Assembly: GCA_023715865.1 (NCBI GenBank)
Contig: JAMBOW010000002.1
Coordinates: forward strand, 558,001-622,000
Direction: 5' to 3'
DNA length: 64,000 nt
From: Neobacillus mesonae
Lineage (GTDB): Bacteria; Bacillota; Bacilli; Paenibacillales; Paenibacillaceae
Shown here: positions 56,912-63,971 of the stretch, piece after piece
Layout of the letters: every line of letters begins with the position of its first letter
Numbering within the stretch: position 1 is the first letter of the stretch
Notes under the pieces: model-generated
What the model saw: only the letters and a program-made list of their open reading frames with translations
The model's database searches: none
What the model was told of the DNA's origin: nothing
Position numbers and translations under genes: made by a program

Positions 56912-57096
56912 TTTCTGATCAATTAGAACAATGGGACTACGTGCAATTTAATTATTTTATACTCGCAAAAGCAGTCTACTCCCTTGATCTTCATAATCGC
57001 CCTGAAAATCACCGATCCCTTCAATAAAAGGTGACCCTGTCAACTAGAGTCAGGCTTCTTATGGAGCACCAAAGCATTCATGAATGATGAAAATTT
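56912..57096. other. intergenic region with a possible short gene remnant
   Basis: No intact gene. The minus strand near 56970-57050 could code a fragment ending GDFQGDYEDQGSRLLLRV before a stop, but it lacks a start, so it may be a decayed gene. Confidence 0.35.
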
Positions 57097-57140
57097 AAAA
57101 AAAATAAAAGACCATCAGGTATCAACACCTGTGGCCCCTT
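57097..57140 (-). terminator. terminator after the YjcZ-like pseudogene
   Basis: Minus-strand CCACAGGT/ACCTGATGG hairpin followed by TCTTTTATTTTTTTT. Confidence 0.6.
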
Positions 57141-57162
57141 ATTCCAAAAGTTTAGGAAAGGT

Positions 57163-57252
57163 TTAGATAATGAGCATAAGAAGAATGAAAAGAACAAGAA
57201 TCGCAGACCATCCTCCAACTTAGCCATAACCTTATCCTGATACTTCACCCAT
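57163..57252 (-). pseudogene. YjcZ family small sporulation-type protein gene with two ochre codons
   Basis: From the ATG at 57252 (AAGGAG upstream) the frame reads MGEVSG-stop-GYG-stop-VGG WSAILVLFILLMLII. YjcZ-type proteins have GYG(Y/G) repeats and one membrane helix of this exact kind. The two TAA triplets stand at codons 7 and 11, where TAT (Tyr) is expected in a GYGYGY pattern. Length (29 codons), ribosome site and terminator are otherwise intact. The gene was probably inactivated recently by two point changes. Confidence 0.65.
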
Positions 57253-57376
57253 GTTCTTCTCCTTACCGCTAAGGTTAGGCATGAGATAGTATTCGAGTAA
57301 GGCTTTTTTATGATCGGGCAATGACCTTGTTCTTTTCAAACTTTGCCTATTGCATTAAAATATTGGTTAGAAAAGA

Positions 57377-57787
57377 TTATCTTGAGCCTTCGTGTCTTTC
57401 TTTGCGAAGACCGACAAGACCGAACAGACCTAGCAGACCAAGCCATCCCCAATCCATTCCATCATTATCAGCTGCGTTAGCTCGGACATTGTTGGTACCA
57501 TAAGTGCCGTTAGTACCATTAGTGCCATAAGTACCGTTACGATAGCTGTTTGTGTTGTAGGTTCCTGGTGCATTGTACATATTGTCATTCATGTTGTTCA
57601 TCGTACGAGTTCGGTTCATGTTTGTTGTACCATTGTTTGTTCCGTCAAGACCCAAATCTTTTTCAATACGGTTTACACTGTTCTTAACCGGATTGTTGTT
57701 TGCATTATTTCCGTCAGCCATCGCTGGTACGGCAATCACCATAGAGATACTGGCAGCAGCTAACATCGTTGCCCATTGTTTTTTCAT
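57377..57787 (-). CDS. WGxxGxxG-motif secreted protein
   Basis: About 136 residues from the ATG at 57787 (MKKQWATMLAAASISMVI with a signal peptide). The middle is Asn/Thr/Gly-rich with GTYGTNGTNGTYGTN repeats, encoded by a 9-bp tandem repeat near 57485-57540. The C-terminus DWGWLGLLGLFGLVGLRKER is the WGxxGxxG sorting motif with a basic tail, found in Bacillus surface proteins. Attached function is unknown. Confidence 0.82.
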   Translation of the reverse strand: MKKQWATMLAAASISMVIAVPAMADGNNANNNPVKNSVNRIEKDLGLDGTNNGTTNMNRTRTMNNMNDNMYNAPGTYNTNSYRNGTYGTNGTNGTYGTNNVRANAADNDGMDWGWLGLLGLFGLVGLRKERHEGSR

Positions 57788-57904
57788 GATCCCTTCACCC
57801 CACATTTATATTATTGGTCTGTCGATTGTATAATCCCCTGTGGAATTCAAACTTATGCGATACTGCTATGGGGTGAAAAAAGGATTCTTTACTAATAAAC
57901 AACA

Positions 57905-57936
57905 AAAAGCTCACCGTTTGCAGCCGGTGAGCTTTT
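57905..57936 (-). terminator. terminator-like hairpin downstream of the gene at 58032
   Basis: AAAAGCTCACCG/CGGTGAGCTTTT stem with a T run on the minus strand, about 95 bases past the stop of the 58032-58457 gene. Confidence 0.75.
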
Positions 57937-58031
57937 CCATATACCAATCATCATCTTTAAGGAGTTACAAATACATTATACTAACTCATTATTAACGATA
58001 CATGATATAAACTTTAAATTTTGATTAAATT

Positions 58032-58457
58032 TTACCGCTGTCCGTGTCTAGATTTTACAACAAAGGTATATAAATCTTTCTCAAGCATCGTCCCATCTTC
58101 AAGCCACACACTTTCTTCATTGTGCGATTTGATTGTTGTGCGATAGGAGATCAATTTAGCTCCTTTCCAAACCGTTACAGCAGATTTGAAGTAGATCGCA
58201 TTATCAAATTGTATGGACTGTCTCATTACATACCCAACATGGTGCAGGCCTGATCTTGCTTTTTTCTTTCCTTTACCATAAGCATCCTCAGGCAATGAAT
58301 GAATTCGTACAATTTGACTAAACGGTATTTTAACTTTTTTGGCCCCAATCACAATCATTTCCGCATTGACATCCCACTTAAGCAAAATCCCTTGAACGGG
58401 GTCCTTGCGTTCACCTGTTCGTTCTACTAATACTCTCTGACCTACCCAGTGCTGCAT
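58032..58457 (-). CDS. conserved hypothetical protein, 141 residues
   Basis: Soluble, basic, beta-rich protein with MQHWVGQRVLVERTGERKDP and KVKIPFSQIVRIHS, which reads like an SH3/KOW-type barrel. Not assigned to a family. GGAGGTGAACGGG precedes the ATG. It follows ung after 18 bases on the same strand, so it is cotranscribed and may relate to nucleic acids. A terminator follows. Confidence 0.75.
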   Translation of the reverse strand: MQHWVGQRVLVERTGERKDPVQGILLKWDVNAEMIVIGAKKVKIPFSQIVRIHSLPEDAYGKGKKKARSGLHHVGYVMRQSIQFDNAIYFKSAVTVWKGAKLISYRTTIKSHNEESVWLEDGTMLEKDLYTFVVKSRHGQR

Positions 58458-58475
58458 TTCCCGTTCACCTCCGCA

Positions 58476-59141
58476 TTAATCAGGAATAGCCCAGTTGACT
58501 TGTCCCATTTCCTTTGATTCCAAAAAAGCATTTGCTCTTGAAAAAGGATGGCTTCCGAAAAAACCATGGCGTGCTGCTAATGGGCTAGGATGTGCTGACT
58601 TGATAACAAGATGACGTGAATCATCAATAAACGCGCCCTTTTTCTGCGCATGACTCCCCCACAAGATGAATACAATGGGCTGCTTTCGATCGTTCAATTT
58701 TTCAATTATGGTGTCTGTGAACCTTTGCCAGCCAAGATGGTGGTGTGAAGTCGGCTCGCCCTCTCGTACGGTTAGTACGTTGTTCAGAAGCAGCACTCCT
58801 TGTCCAGCCCATGATTTTAATGATCCATGGTTTGGAATGGGCACTCCGAGGTCAGCATGCAATTCTTTATATATATTTCGCAAAGAAGGGGGGATTCTAA
58901 CCCCTTTTTTAACTGAAAAGCTTAATCCTTCCGCCTGCCCTGCGCCGTGATATGGATCTTGGCCAATAATAACGACCTTGGTATCTGCAAAGGAGGTAAT
59001 TTTTAGTGCATTAAATATCTCTTCCTTTGGAGGATATATCGTCATGGTCTTATACTCTACAGCGAGCTTTAATCGGAGTTCCTGTATGTAATCCTTGTCC
59101 ATCTCTTCTTTAAGAAGATCATCCCAATCATTATCAAACAT
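58476..59141 (-). CDS. ung: uracil-DNA glycosylase, family 1
   Basis: Removes uracil from DNA for base excision repair. The 221 residues show the catalytic motif GQDPYHGAGQAEGLSFSV near 59-76, the leucine-loop HPSPLAARHGFFG near 186, and VFILWGSHAQKKG. Family-1 length. GAGGAGC lies upstream of the ATG. It leads a two-gene unit with the unknown gene downstream. Confidence 0.97.
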   Translation of the reverse strand: MFDNDWDDLLKEEMDKDYIQELRLKLAVEYKTMTIYPPKEEIFNALKITSFADTKVVIIGQDPYHGAGQAEGLSFSVKKGVRIPPSLRNIYKELHADLGVPIPNHGSLKSWAGQGVLLLNNVLTVREGEPTSHHHLGWQRFTDTIIEKLNDRKQPIVFILWGSHAQKKGAFIDDSRHLVIKSAHPSPLAARHGFFGSHPFSRANAFLESKEMGQVNWAIPD

Positions 59142-59221
59142 AATTCAATTCTGCTCCTCTCCCCTACCATGCGGCAATAATATATACTGAAGATAACACT
59201 CCCATGATATATTAAACTTTT

Positions 59222-59261
59222 TCTAAAAAAATAAGCTGGTCTCCGAAAGGAGCCAGCCTAT
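59222..59261 (-). terminator. terminator after tRNA-Leu
   Basis: GCTGGCTCC/GGAGACCAGC stem (one bulged A) followed by TTATTTTTTT on the minus strand, about 18 bases past the tRNA. Confidence 0.75.
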
Positions 59262-59279
59262 TTATAAATTCGTAATGTA

Positions 59280-59365
59280 TGCCGAGGACCGGGCTCGAAC
59301 CGGTACGGTAGTCACCTACCGCAGGATTTTAAGTCCTGTGCGTCTGCCAATTCCGCCACCCCGGC
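59280..59365 (-). tRNA. tRNA-Leu (anticodon TAA)
   Basis: Eighty-six bases with a long variable arm. Acceptor GCCGGGG/CCTCGGC (G-U pairs), anticodon stem CAGGA/TCCTG with loop CTTAAAA, T arm CCGG-TTCGAGC-CCGG. The discriminator is A and CCA is not encoded. The unusual CG-rich DNA begins at its 5' side. Confidence 0.94.
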
Positions 59366-59501
59366 GAATTGAATGCGGTAATCCTACGTTCTGACTAAGC
59401 GTTTATCTATCCGTTCATATATCTACGCTTGTAAGTACGATAGGACCTTGCGTTAAATTTACGGAAATCGCCGTCCAATTCCGATAAATCCTTCGCGACT
59501 T

Positions 59502-59530
59502 ATTATAACCGATATGACGCGCGTTGACAA
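59502..59530 (-). promoter_or_regulatory. promoter toward tRNA-Leu
   Basis: Minus-strand TTGTCA (59525-59530), 17-base spacer, TATAAT (59502-59507). It would give a leader of about 130 bases before tRNA-Leu. Confidence 0.5.
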
Positions 59531-59604
59531 GCTTTGCGTAAATATAGTCGATTTCTGCACGAATCCTGCGCGTACGAAAAGCGAAGATTATAGATACGAA
59601 GGAC

Positions 59605-59643
59605 TCGCGCGTTATTGCGCGACTTGCTAACTCGGTATATAAT
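59605..59643 (+). promoter_or_regulatory. promoter with overlapping inverted repeat, for the 59678 gene
   Basis: TTGCGC (59615-59620), 17-base spacer, TATAAT (59638-59643). The inverted repeat TCGCGC-N6-GCGCGA at 59605-59622 covers the -35, as an operator would. Confidence 0.6.
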
Positions 59644-59677
59644 ACGAATATATGTTCGCAAAACGGAGATGAAACGA

Positions 59678-59911
59678 ATGACTACAGTACCCGCACAGAT
59701 AACCGACGAAGAACGCACGCTCGTAAAATATCACGTTATCCTCCCGCTAGTCTTAACGGCATTTGAGCGCGACACCGAGATATTACGCGGAGCTCTCAGA
59801 ACGCCCGAACCGTACATAGAGAGCGTCGAACTCGCGATGGATTTACTTACGCATGACATTACGGAGATTAAGCGTCAGGCCTCGATATCTCGCGCTTCGA
59901 TAACATCGTAA
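59678..59911 (+). CDS. small hypothetical protein of the mobile element
   Basis: Seventy-seven residues from the ATG at 59678 (MTTVPAQITDEERTLVKYHV); GGAG lies 9 bases upstream, and upstream in-frame starts have no site. Helical and soluble, with LVLTAFERDTEILRGALRTP. CG-rich codon use as in the neighbouring element genes. It is convergent with the ATPase operon. No family is recognised. Confidence 0.6.
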   Translation: MTTVPAQITDEERTLVKYHVILPLVLTAFERDTEILRGALRTPEPYIESVELAMDLLTHDITEIKRQASISRASITS

Positions 59912-59930
59912 TTCCGGAATGGATACGGCT

Positions 59931-62342
59931 TCAGCGATAAGCGCGTTCACGCTGTTTAATTTCCGCCAACACTTCCGAAATAGGTCGCCCATATAATCGC
60001 GCATGTTCTTGCGTGAGCTTCGCGTTATCAGCCGTGCTATGTCGCTTACCGACCGGTTGAAGCGCGTCACATACGAACGGCGGCGCATACTCGCCTTCTA
60101 CGAGCCAGCACGCTATAAATTGATATTGCTTCGTTGCCTCAAACGCAGCCTGCGGATCGGCGAACGTTTTTGATAGATACGGGAGTAACCGTTTATACGT
60201 GTCGAGATGCGTATTACGGAACAGGTGCCAATTAACGGACGCGGACAGTAATGTATCAACGAAGCCCGGATACGCCTGGAACGCGCTGAAATCATGGAAC
60301 GCGATAATAGGCGCGAGTTTATATTTCGGACCTTCACGCAGCATCCGCTTGGTAAAGTGTACGAGGCCGCGCGATAAGAATTGATGCGGTTCGTTAAGCA
60401 CGAGGAACGTTCCGGCACCGCGCCCATCCTGCGCTAGTTTAATAAGAAACGTTAACATGACGAGCCAGTATCCGAGTATCTCCTTTAGGCGTTCCGGCAT
60501 CGGAATACCGTCCGGCATTTTGCAACGTATAATCACGACTTTTCCTTCGCTAATCCAACGGTATAAATCCATCGCTTTATCGGCTGATTGCGCGAACATC
60601 GGCTTAAGGAACTCGCTCCCCGTAATTTGACTAATGCGCCGCAAGACCGGCCCGTATATCTGCCCCTGCTTCCCTTCCGTCATCTTATCGAAATCACGCC
60701 ACGTATCCATATCGAATAGGTGCTCGTTCTCCGCGATCATCTCTTTCCGAAATTTGCCCGATTGAAACATCGCCTTCATATCCGTAAAGTCTCCGCGACA
60801 TACCTTCGCTGCTGAACGTGTAAAGTCGGCCGTCTGGAATTTATCCTCGTCACCATCCGCGAGTAAGAAATCCGTCAAGTACTCCGCAATCACATCGGCC
60901 GCAACGCGCTCATCGCTAATATTACGGAATATCGATTGCAGCCCGAAGTAAGGCGCGTAACTTGTATCCGCCAGGTTAATATCGATAACGTCGTCCGGCT
61001 CTAAATGGTCGCGCACAGCGTTAGCCATGCCGCGCCAGTTACCGGAGCTATCCCGATTCTGCTCGTCAATAAAGTCCGGAATGACCGCGCCTATTCCGTG
61101 CTTACGCTTAGCCTCAACGATTAGATTAACGATATGCTGATCCTTGCCCATACGCGGCGACCCGTTAACTACGCGAGGCATATACAATTTATCCGGTTGA
61201 TTCGTCGGAATATGAACGTTAAGAGTCGCGCCCCTATCTGTAGCCGTGCCCGCTAATATACCGCGCTCATTACGGAAAGCAGCCGGCAATTCTATCTCAA
61301 CGCGTCGATTCGACCGCAACTGGTCCGCAAACTCCGCCTGCAGTTCAGCGGTTGGTAGTTGCGTTAGCTTGCCGACCTCATCAACGCTCATCATATTCGG
61401 ATTAAACTCGCGCATATTCCAACCGATTTCTACGCGTCCTCTTACGTTTATCTTAACGGGTTCGAGCCGGTTATCGCCCGCCAGTTCTCCGTAAGCATTC
61501 GCAACTGACCGCGCGAGCATTCCACGCTTTATTGGATCGACCGCTGTTACCGCGTACCTAACCGTCGTATTAAACGCAGGCAAATTACGCTTATTTCGCG
61601 TCAAATTAGAGAGTTCACCGTTAACCAATAGTTCGGCACGGTCCGGATTCGGAAGCGCTAATTTCACGGTATTTTTACGTGATTCCGACGCGCCATGATA
61701 GAATGTCCGCTCAATGCCAACTAGTACGTCATCGACTAGCGATTTTGCTTCGTAAAATATGTGCGTTAGGATTCCACCAAGTGTACGGAGAGCACGCAGC
61801 GGATCGAAGCCGGGCCGATATGGTACGCTGCCCTTATCCCACGTTTCCCATGCGTAGTCAGCGAGCTTCTTCCATTTATTACGCGCGATTGATTCCGTAC
61901 GAATAAAAACGTTAACCTCGTCGCCTGCGCTTAGTTCGTTAGTGACGCCGAGCAAATCGCGCACCGGCGTATTCTGTTCGTTGTAGCGGAAGTCTAGCGA
62001 GAATATGTCGTGGCGGCGATATTTGAGCGCGTATAAGTCGGTATCCACTGAATCAGGAAACGCGAAGTCATCTACGAGTTCGAGCGTTGATTTCCGCCAT
62101 TGCTCGTGATTGCGAAACTTGATACGGAAAGCATCGGCGAACTCCGGTGGTATCGCGCAGTAATATTCGATTGATTCCGTTGATAGGCGCGTAATCCACC
62201 AGAAGTCCGGCGACGGTTGCGAGAATAAACGGAGCGACCGCGCCTCCTTAACCGAAAACAATTCGTATAGTGAACGCTGAAAATTACGCGATGCTGAATT
62301 AAGTACGGAAGAGTGCGGAATAATACGGTAGACGACGCGCAT
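59931..62342 (-). CDS. HerA/VirB4-like conjugation or translocation ATPase
   Basis: An 803-residue probable DNA- or protein-translocation ATPase of the FtsK-HerA superfamily. The N-terminal 150 residues (FWWITRLSTESIEYYCAIPP) resemble the N-domain of VirB4/HerA-type transfer ATPases. Walker A is GSPRMGKD at 394-401, where Asp replaces the usual Ser/Thr after Lys. Walker B-like TFLVLNEPH is at 645-653. The C-terminus contains IIAFHDFSAF and a basic tail. No N-terminal membrane helices, so it is probably a peripheral ATPase. AGAAGGGAGGGG precedes the ATG. It is the last gene of a five-gene minus-strand operon and the largest of the element part seen. Confidence 0.75.
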   Translation of the reverse strand: MRVVYRIIPHSSVLNSASRNFQRSLYELFSVKEARSLRLFSQPSPDFWWITRLSTESIEYYCAIPPEFADAFRIKFRNHEQWRKSTLELVDDFAFPDSVDTDLYALKYRRHDIFSLDFRYNEQNTPVRDLLGVTNELSAGDEVNVFIRTESIARNKWKKLADYAWETWDKGSVPYRPGFDPLRALRTLGGILTHIFYEAKSLVDDVLVGIERTFYHGASESRKNTVKLALPNPDRAELLVNGELSNLTRNKRNLPAFNTTVRYAVTAVDPIKRGMLARSVANAYGELAGDNRLEPVKINVRGRVEIGWNMREFNPNMMSVDEVGKLTQLPTAELQAEFADQLRSNRRVEIELPAAFRNERGILAGTATDRGATLNVHIPTNQPDKLYMPRVVNGSPRMGKDQHIVNLIVEAKRKHGIGAVIPDFIDEQNRDSSGNWRGMANAVRDHLEPDDVIDINLADTSYAPYFGLQSIFRNISDERVAADVIAEYLTDFLLADGDEDKFQTADFTRSAAKVCRGDFTDMKAMFQSGKFRKEMIAENEHLFDMDTWRDFDKMTEGKQGQIYGPVLRRISQITGSEFLKPMFAQSADKAMDLYRWISEGKVVIIRCKMPDGIPMPERLKEILGYWLVMLTFLIKLAQDGRGAGTFLVLNEPHQFLSRGLVHFTKRMLREGPKYKLAPIIAFHDFSAFQAYPGFVDTLLSASVNWHLFRNTHLDTYKRLLPYLSKTFADPQAAFEATKQYQFIACWLVEGEYAPPFVCDALQPVGKRHSTADNAKLTQEHARLYGRPISEVLAEIKQRERAYR

Positions 62343-62357
62343 ACTTTCCCCTCCCTT

Positions 62358-62666
62358 CTATATAAGTACGCGCCAGATAACGCCGACCCAAAACGTTGTA
62401 AATAAGCGCCCAATCCACGGGTTCTTATCGCCGACTAGCGGAGACACCATCATGCCGGCAGCACATGTTATGATGCCGAGTGTTATGATCTCCGCTGAGT
62501 TAGCGTTAAGGAGCGCGATACCGCTGCGGAACAGTTCGCTGAGAACGGCACCGAAGTCTGAAGCGATGTTACCGAGTGAGTTCGCGATTATGTCAACGAG
62601 TTTACCAGCTACGCTATTCTCAACCGGGTTAGTATCCGCAATCATTCCGTTAATTCTTACGATCAT
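62358..62666 (-). CDS. small membrane protein of the transfer operon
   Basis: One hundred and two residues from the ATG at 62666 (MIVRINGMIADTNPVENSVA), with GAGGAGG 9 bases upstream. Two membrane segments near 58-78 (EIITLGIITCAAGMMV) and 87-102 (RLFTTFWVGVIWRVLI) with the basic/charged loop GDKNPWIGR between. Ends 16 bases before the ATPase. Possibly a channel or VirB3/VirB6-like small component, but this is only positional. Confidence 0.72.
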   Translation of the reverse strand: MIVRINGMIADTNPVENSVAGKLVDIIANSLGNIASDFGAVLSELFRSGIALLNANSAEIITLGIITCAAGMMVSPLVGDKNPWIGRLFTTFWVGVIWRVLI

Positions 62667-62679
62667 ATCGTCCGCCTCC

Positions 62680-63027
62680 TCATAACGTCTTAAGCCAATT
62701 ACGGATATCGACCGCGTGCCGAATGATGATGTAACCGATGCTTCCGCCCATAATAAACTCAAGTGCCTTCGTACGGTTACCGAACATCCACGTAACTCCG
62801 CTAAACGTAATGATACCAACGCAGAGCCAATCCGCCATATTTAGTACGGTGTGAAATACGTTATTCCACGTATCAGCTCCGCCACTTGCAGCGAATACCG
62901 TTGCGGGCATTAACGCTAAGTGAACCGTCGAAGCTGCGGTAACTATCGCTTTATAATCGCGTTTATTCTTAGCGACAACATGGCCGGCGGACCACGCATG
63001 CCAATCGAGTACTTCCGTTTTACTCAT
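62680..63027 (-). CDS. VirB2/TrbC-like pilin or small channel protein
   Basis: One hundred and fifteen residues. A hydrophobic segment with a signal-peptidase-like ending (STVHLALMPATVFAASG near 34-50) is followed by two membrane helices (VLNMADWLCVGIITFSGVTW; KALEFIMGGSIGYIIIRHA) joined by a short MFGNR loop. This matches the architecture of TrbC/VirB2 pilins: a processed protein with two helices and a positive loop. AAAGGATTG precedes the ATG. It ends 14 bases before the next gene. Homology is by pattern only. Confidence 0.65.
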   Translation of the reverse strand: MSKTEVLDWHAWSAGHVVAKNKRDYKAIVTAASTVHLALMPATVFAASGGADTWNNVFHTVLNMADWLCVGIITFSGVTWMFGNRTKALEFIMGGSIGYIIIRHAVDIRNWLKTL

Positions 63028-63088
63028 CGTGTATCAATCCTTTCGATGTCGGTAATAATAACGACAAAACTATCGGGGGAGTGAGCGC

Positions 63089-63154
63089 ATGTATTACGTA
63101 ATCGGATTAATCGTCGGTGGAACTATCGGAGCGATCGTTAATCTTTTCGTTTAG
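63089..63154 (+). CDS. 21-residue hydrophobic peptide gene
   Basis: MYYVIGLIVGGTIGAIVNLF followed by V and TAG. GGGGGAG lies 7 bases before the ATG, and a GGGATAAAACCC-type hairpin with T6 follows at once. One membrane helix with glycine-rich face. It overlaps, in the opposite direction, the 3' end of the ribbon-helix-helix gene by 48 bases. Too short for ordinary gene calling. It could be a small membrane toxin or regulator. Confidence 0.6.
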   Translation: MYYVIGLIVGGTIGAIVNLFV

Positions 63155-63319
63155 TCGGGGATAAAACCCGGCTTTTTTATTTACCATCGCCGCGTATAAA
63201 ACCGCCTTTACATATCCGCTAAAGTTATTCGCACTCTCCGCCATTACCCACGCTAACAATTCGTTTTGATGCGCGTTATCAACGTTAAAGTTAACGCCCT
63301 TTCTCACGTAGTTACTCAT
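63107..63319 (-). CDS. ribbon-helix-helix-like accessory protein
   Basis: Seventy residues (MSNYVRKGVNFNVDNAHQNE). The pattern of a short strand (KGVNFNVD) followed by two helices (NELLAWVMAESANNFSGYVK; AVLYAAMVNKK) matches plasmid and ICE small RHH proteins that bind transfer or partition sites. CGGAGG lies 9 bases before the ATG. Start overlaps the end of the upstream gene by 8 bases. Its last 16 codons are antisense to the 21-residue peptide gene. Confidence 0.65.
   Translation of the reverse strand: MSNYVRKGVNFNVDNAHQNELLAWVMAESANNFSGYVKAVLYAAMVNKKAGFYPRLNEKINDRSDSSTDD
63155..63181 (+). terminator. terminator of the 21-residue peptide gene
   Basis: GTCGGG/CCCGGC stem around GATAAAA followed by TTTTTT. 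It lies inside the RHH gene that is read on the other strand. Confidence 0.7.
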
Positions 63320-63617
63320 GCGTCTGACCTCCGATGCTGGCGTTTATGTTGCGCGGTAGAACCGATGTACTTTGCGATGTCGACGGCGCAGGTTCCTCCG
63401 TTTTCTTTGCGCGAGATCTGCGCGAACGTTGCGAATTTGATGCGCCAGTTACACGCGACTTTAACTCTGCGGAAAGTATTTCGATTGCCGCTGCGAGCTC
63501 TTCCGTTACCTCATCCGCATCGATAACTTGCTGCGCATAATCAGCGAGTAGCCCTCCGAGAATTGGTTGCGAAACCTCTCCGGCCATTTTCTTAAGTAGC
63601 GTTTTACTCATCGTCAT
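63312..63617 (-). CDS. hypothetical basic protein, first gene of the operon
   Basis: One hundred and one residues (MTMSKTLLKKMAGEVSQPIL) with AGGAGG 11 bases upstream. A helical N-terminal half (EVTEELAAAIEILSAELKSR) is followed by a basic patch RSRRSRAKK and a Ser/Pro/Thr-rich tail. Soluble. Possibly a DNA-binding or relaxosome accessory protein, but no family match. It opens the minus-strand operon. Confidence 0.6.
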   Translation of the reverse strand: MTMSKTLLKKMAGEVSQPILGGLLADYAQQVIDADEVTEELAAAIEILSAELKSRVTGASNSQRSRRSRAKKTEEPAPSTSQSTSVLPRNINASIGGQTHE

Positions 63618-63743
63618 GTTGCGATCGCCTCCTACGTTTTACGTATGTTTGATGTTATGGCGAACCGCTTGACCAAAATTCCTACAGTTCTGAATTAATT
63701 TTCATAGAGTTGTCCACACTTTAATATAAAGGAGTGGATAAAC

Positions 63744-63971
63744 ATGGGATTAGGAAAACCGCGAAGTAAACTAGGAGCCTATATTGATGCGCGAGGAATT
63801 AAACAGAAGGAACTTGAAGAGTGGACGGGTTTGAACCGTAATGAGATAAGTAAGCTATGCGCCGGGAATGGGCGTGAGGTTAATCCGTATCCGAACACGA
63901 TGATCAAGGTAATCAGCGCGCTTAGAAAACGGGGACATGACGTTCAGGCAGCGGACTTTTGGACGCTATAA
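63744..63971 (+). CDS. XRE-family transcriptional regulator of the element
   Basis: Seventy-five residues (MGLGKPRSKLGAYIDARGIK) forming a Cro/C1-type helix-turn-helix: KQKELEEWTGLNRNEISKLC covers helices 2-3. The C-terminal half is short and helical (MIKVISALRKRGHDVQAADF). AAAGGAG lies 9 bases upstream. It is divergent from the transfer operon, a usual position for the element repressor or activator. Confidence 0.88.
   Translation: MGLGKPRSKLGAYIDARGIKQKELEEWTGLNRNEISKLCAGNGREVNPYPNTMIKVISALRKRGHDVQAADFWTL

Noticed and set aside
57163..57252. Stop codon reassignment in the YjcZ-type gene
   Set aside because: TAA is used as a normal stop for many genes in the window, so decay is more likely.
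59280..59365. tRNA-Leu 3' end as the attachment site of the right-hand element
   Set aside because: The element is on the 5' side of the tRNA; the 3' side carries the terminator and ung, so no attL-like duplication is visible.
59931..63971. Filamentous phage (Zot-like) origin of the ATPase operon
   Set aside because: The ATPase is too large and lacks the Zot membrane layout; no replication or coat genes are visible.
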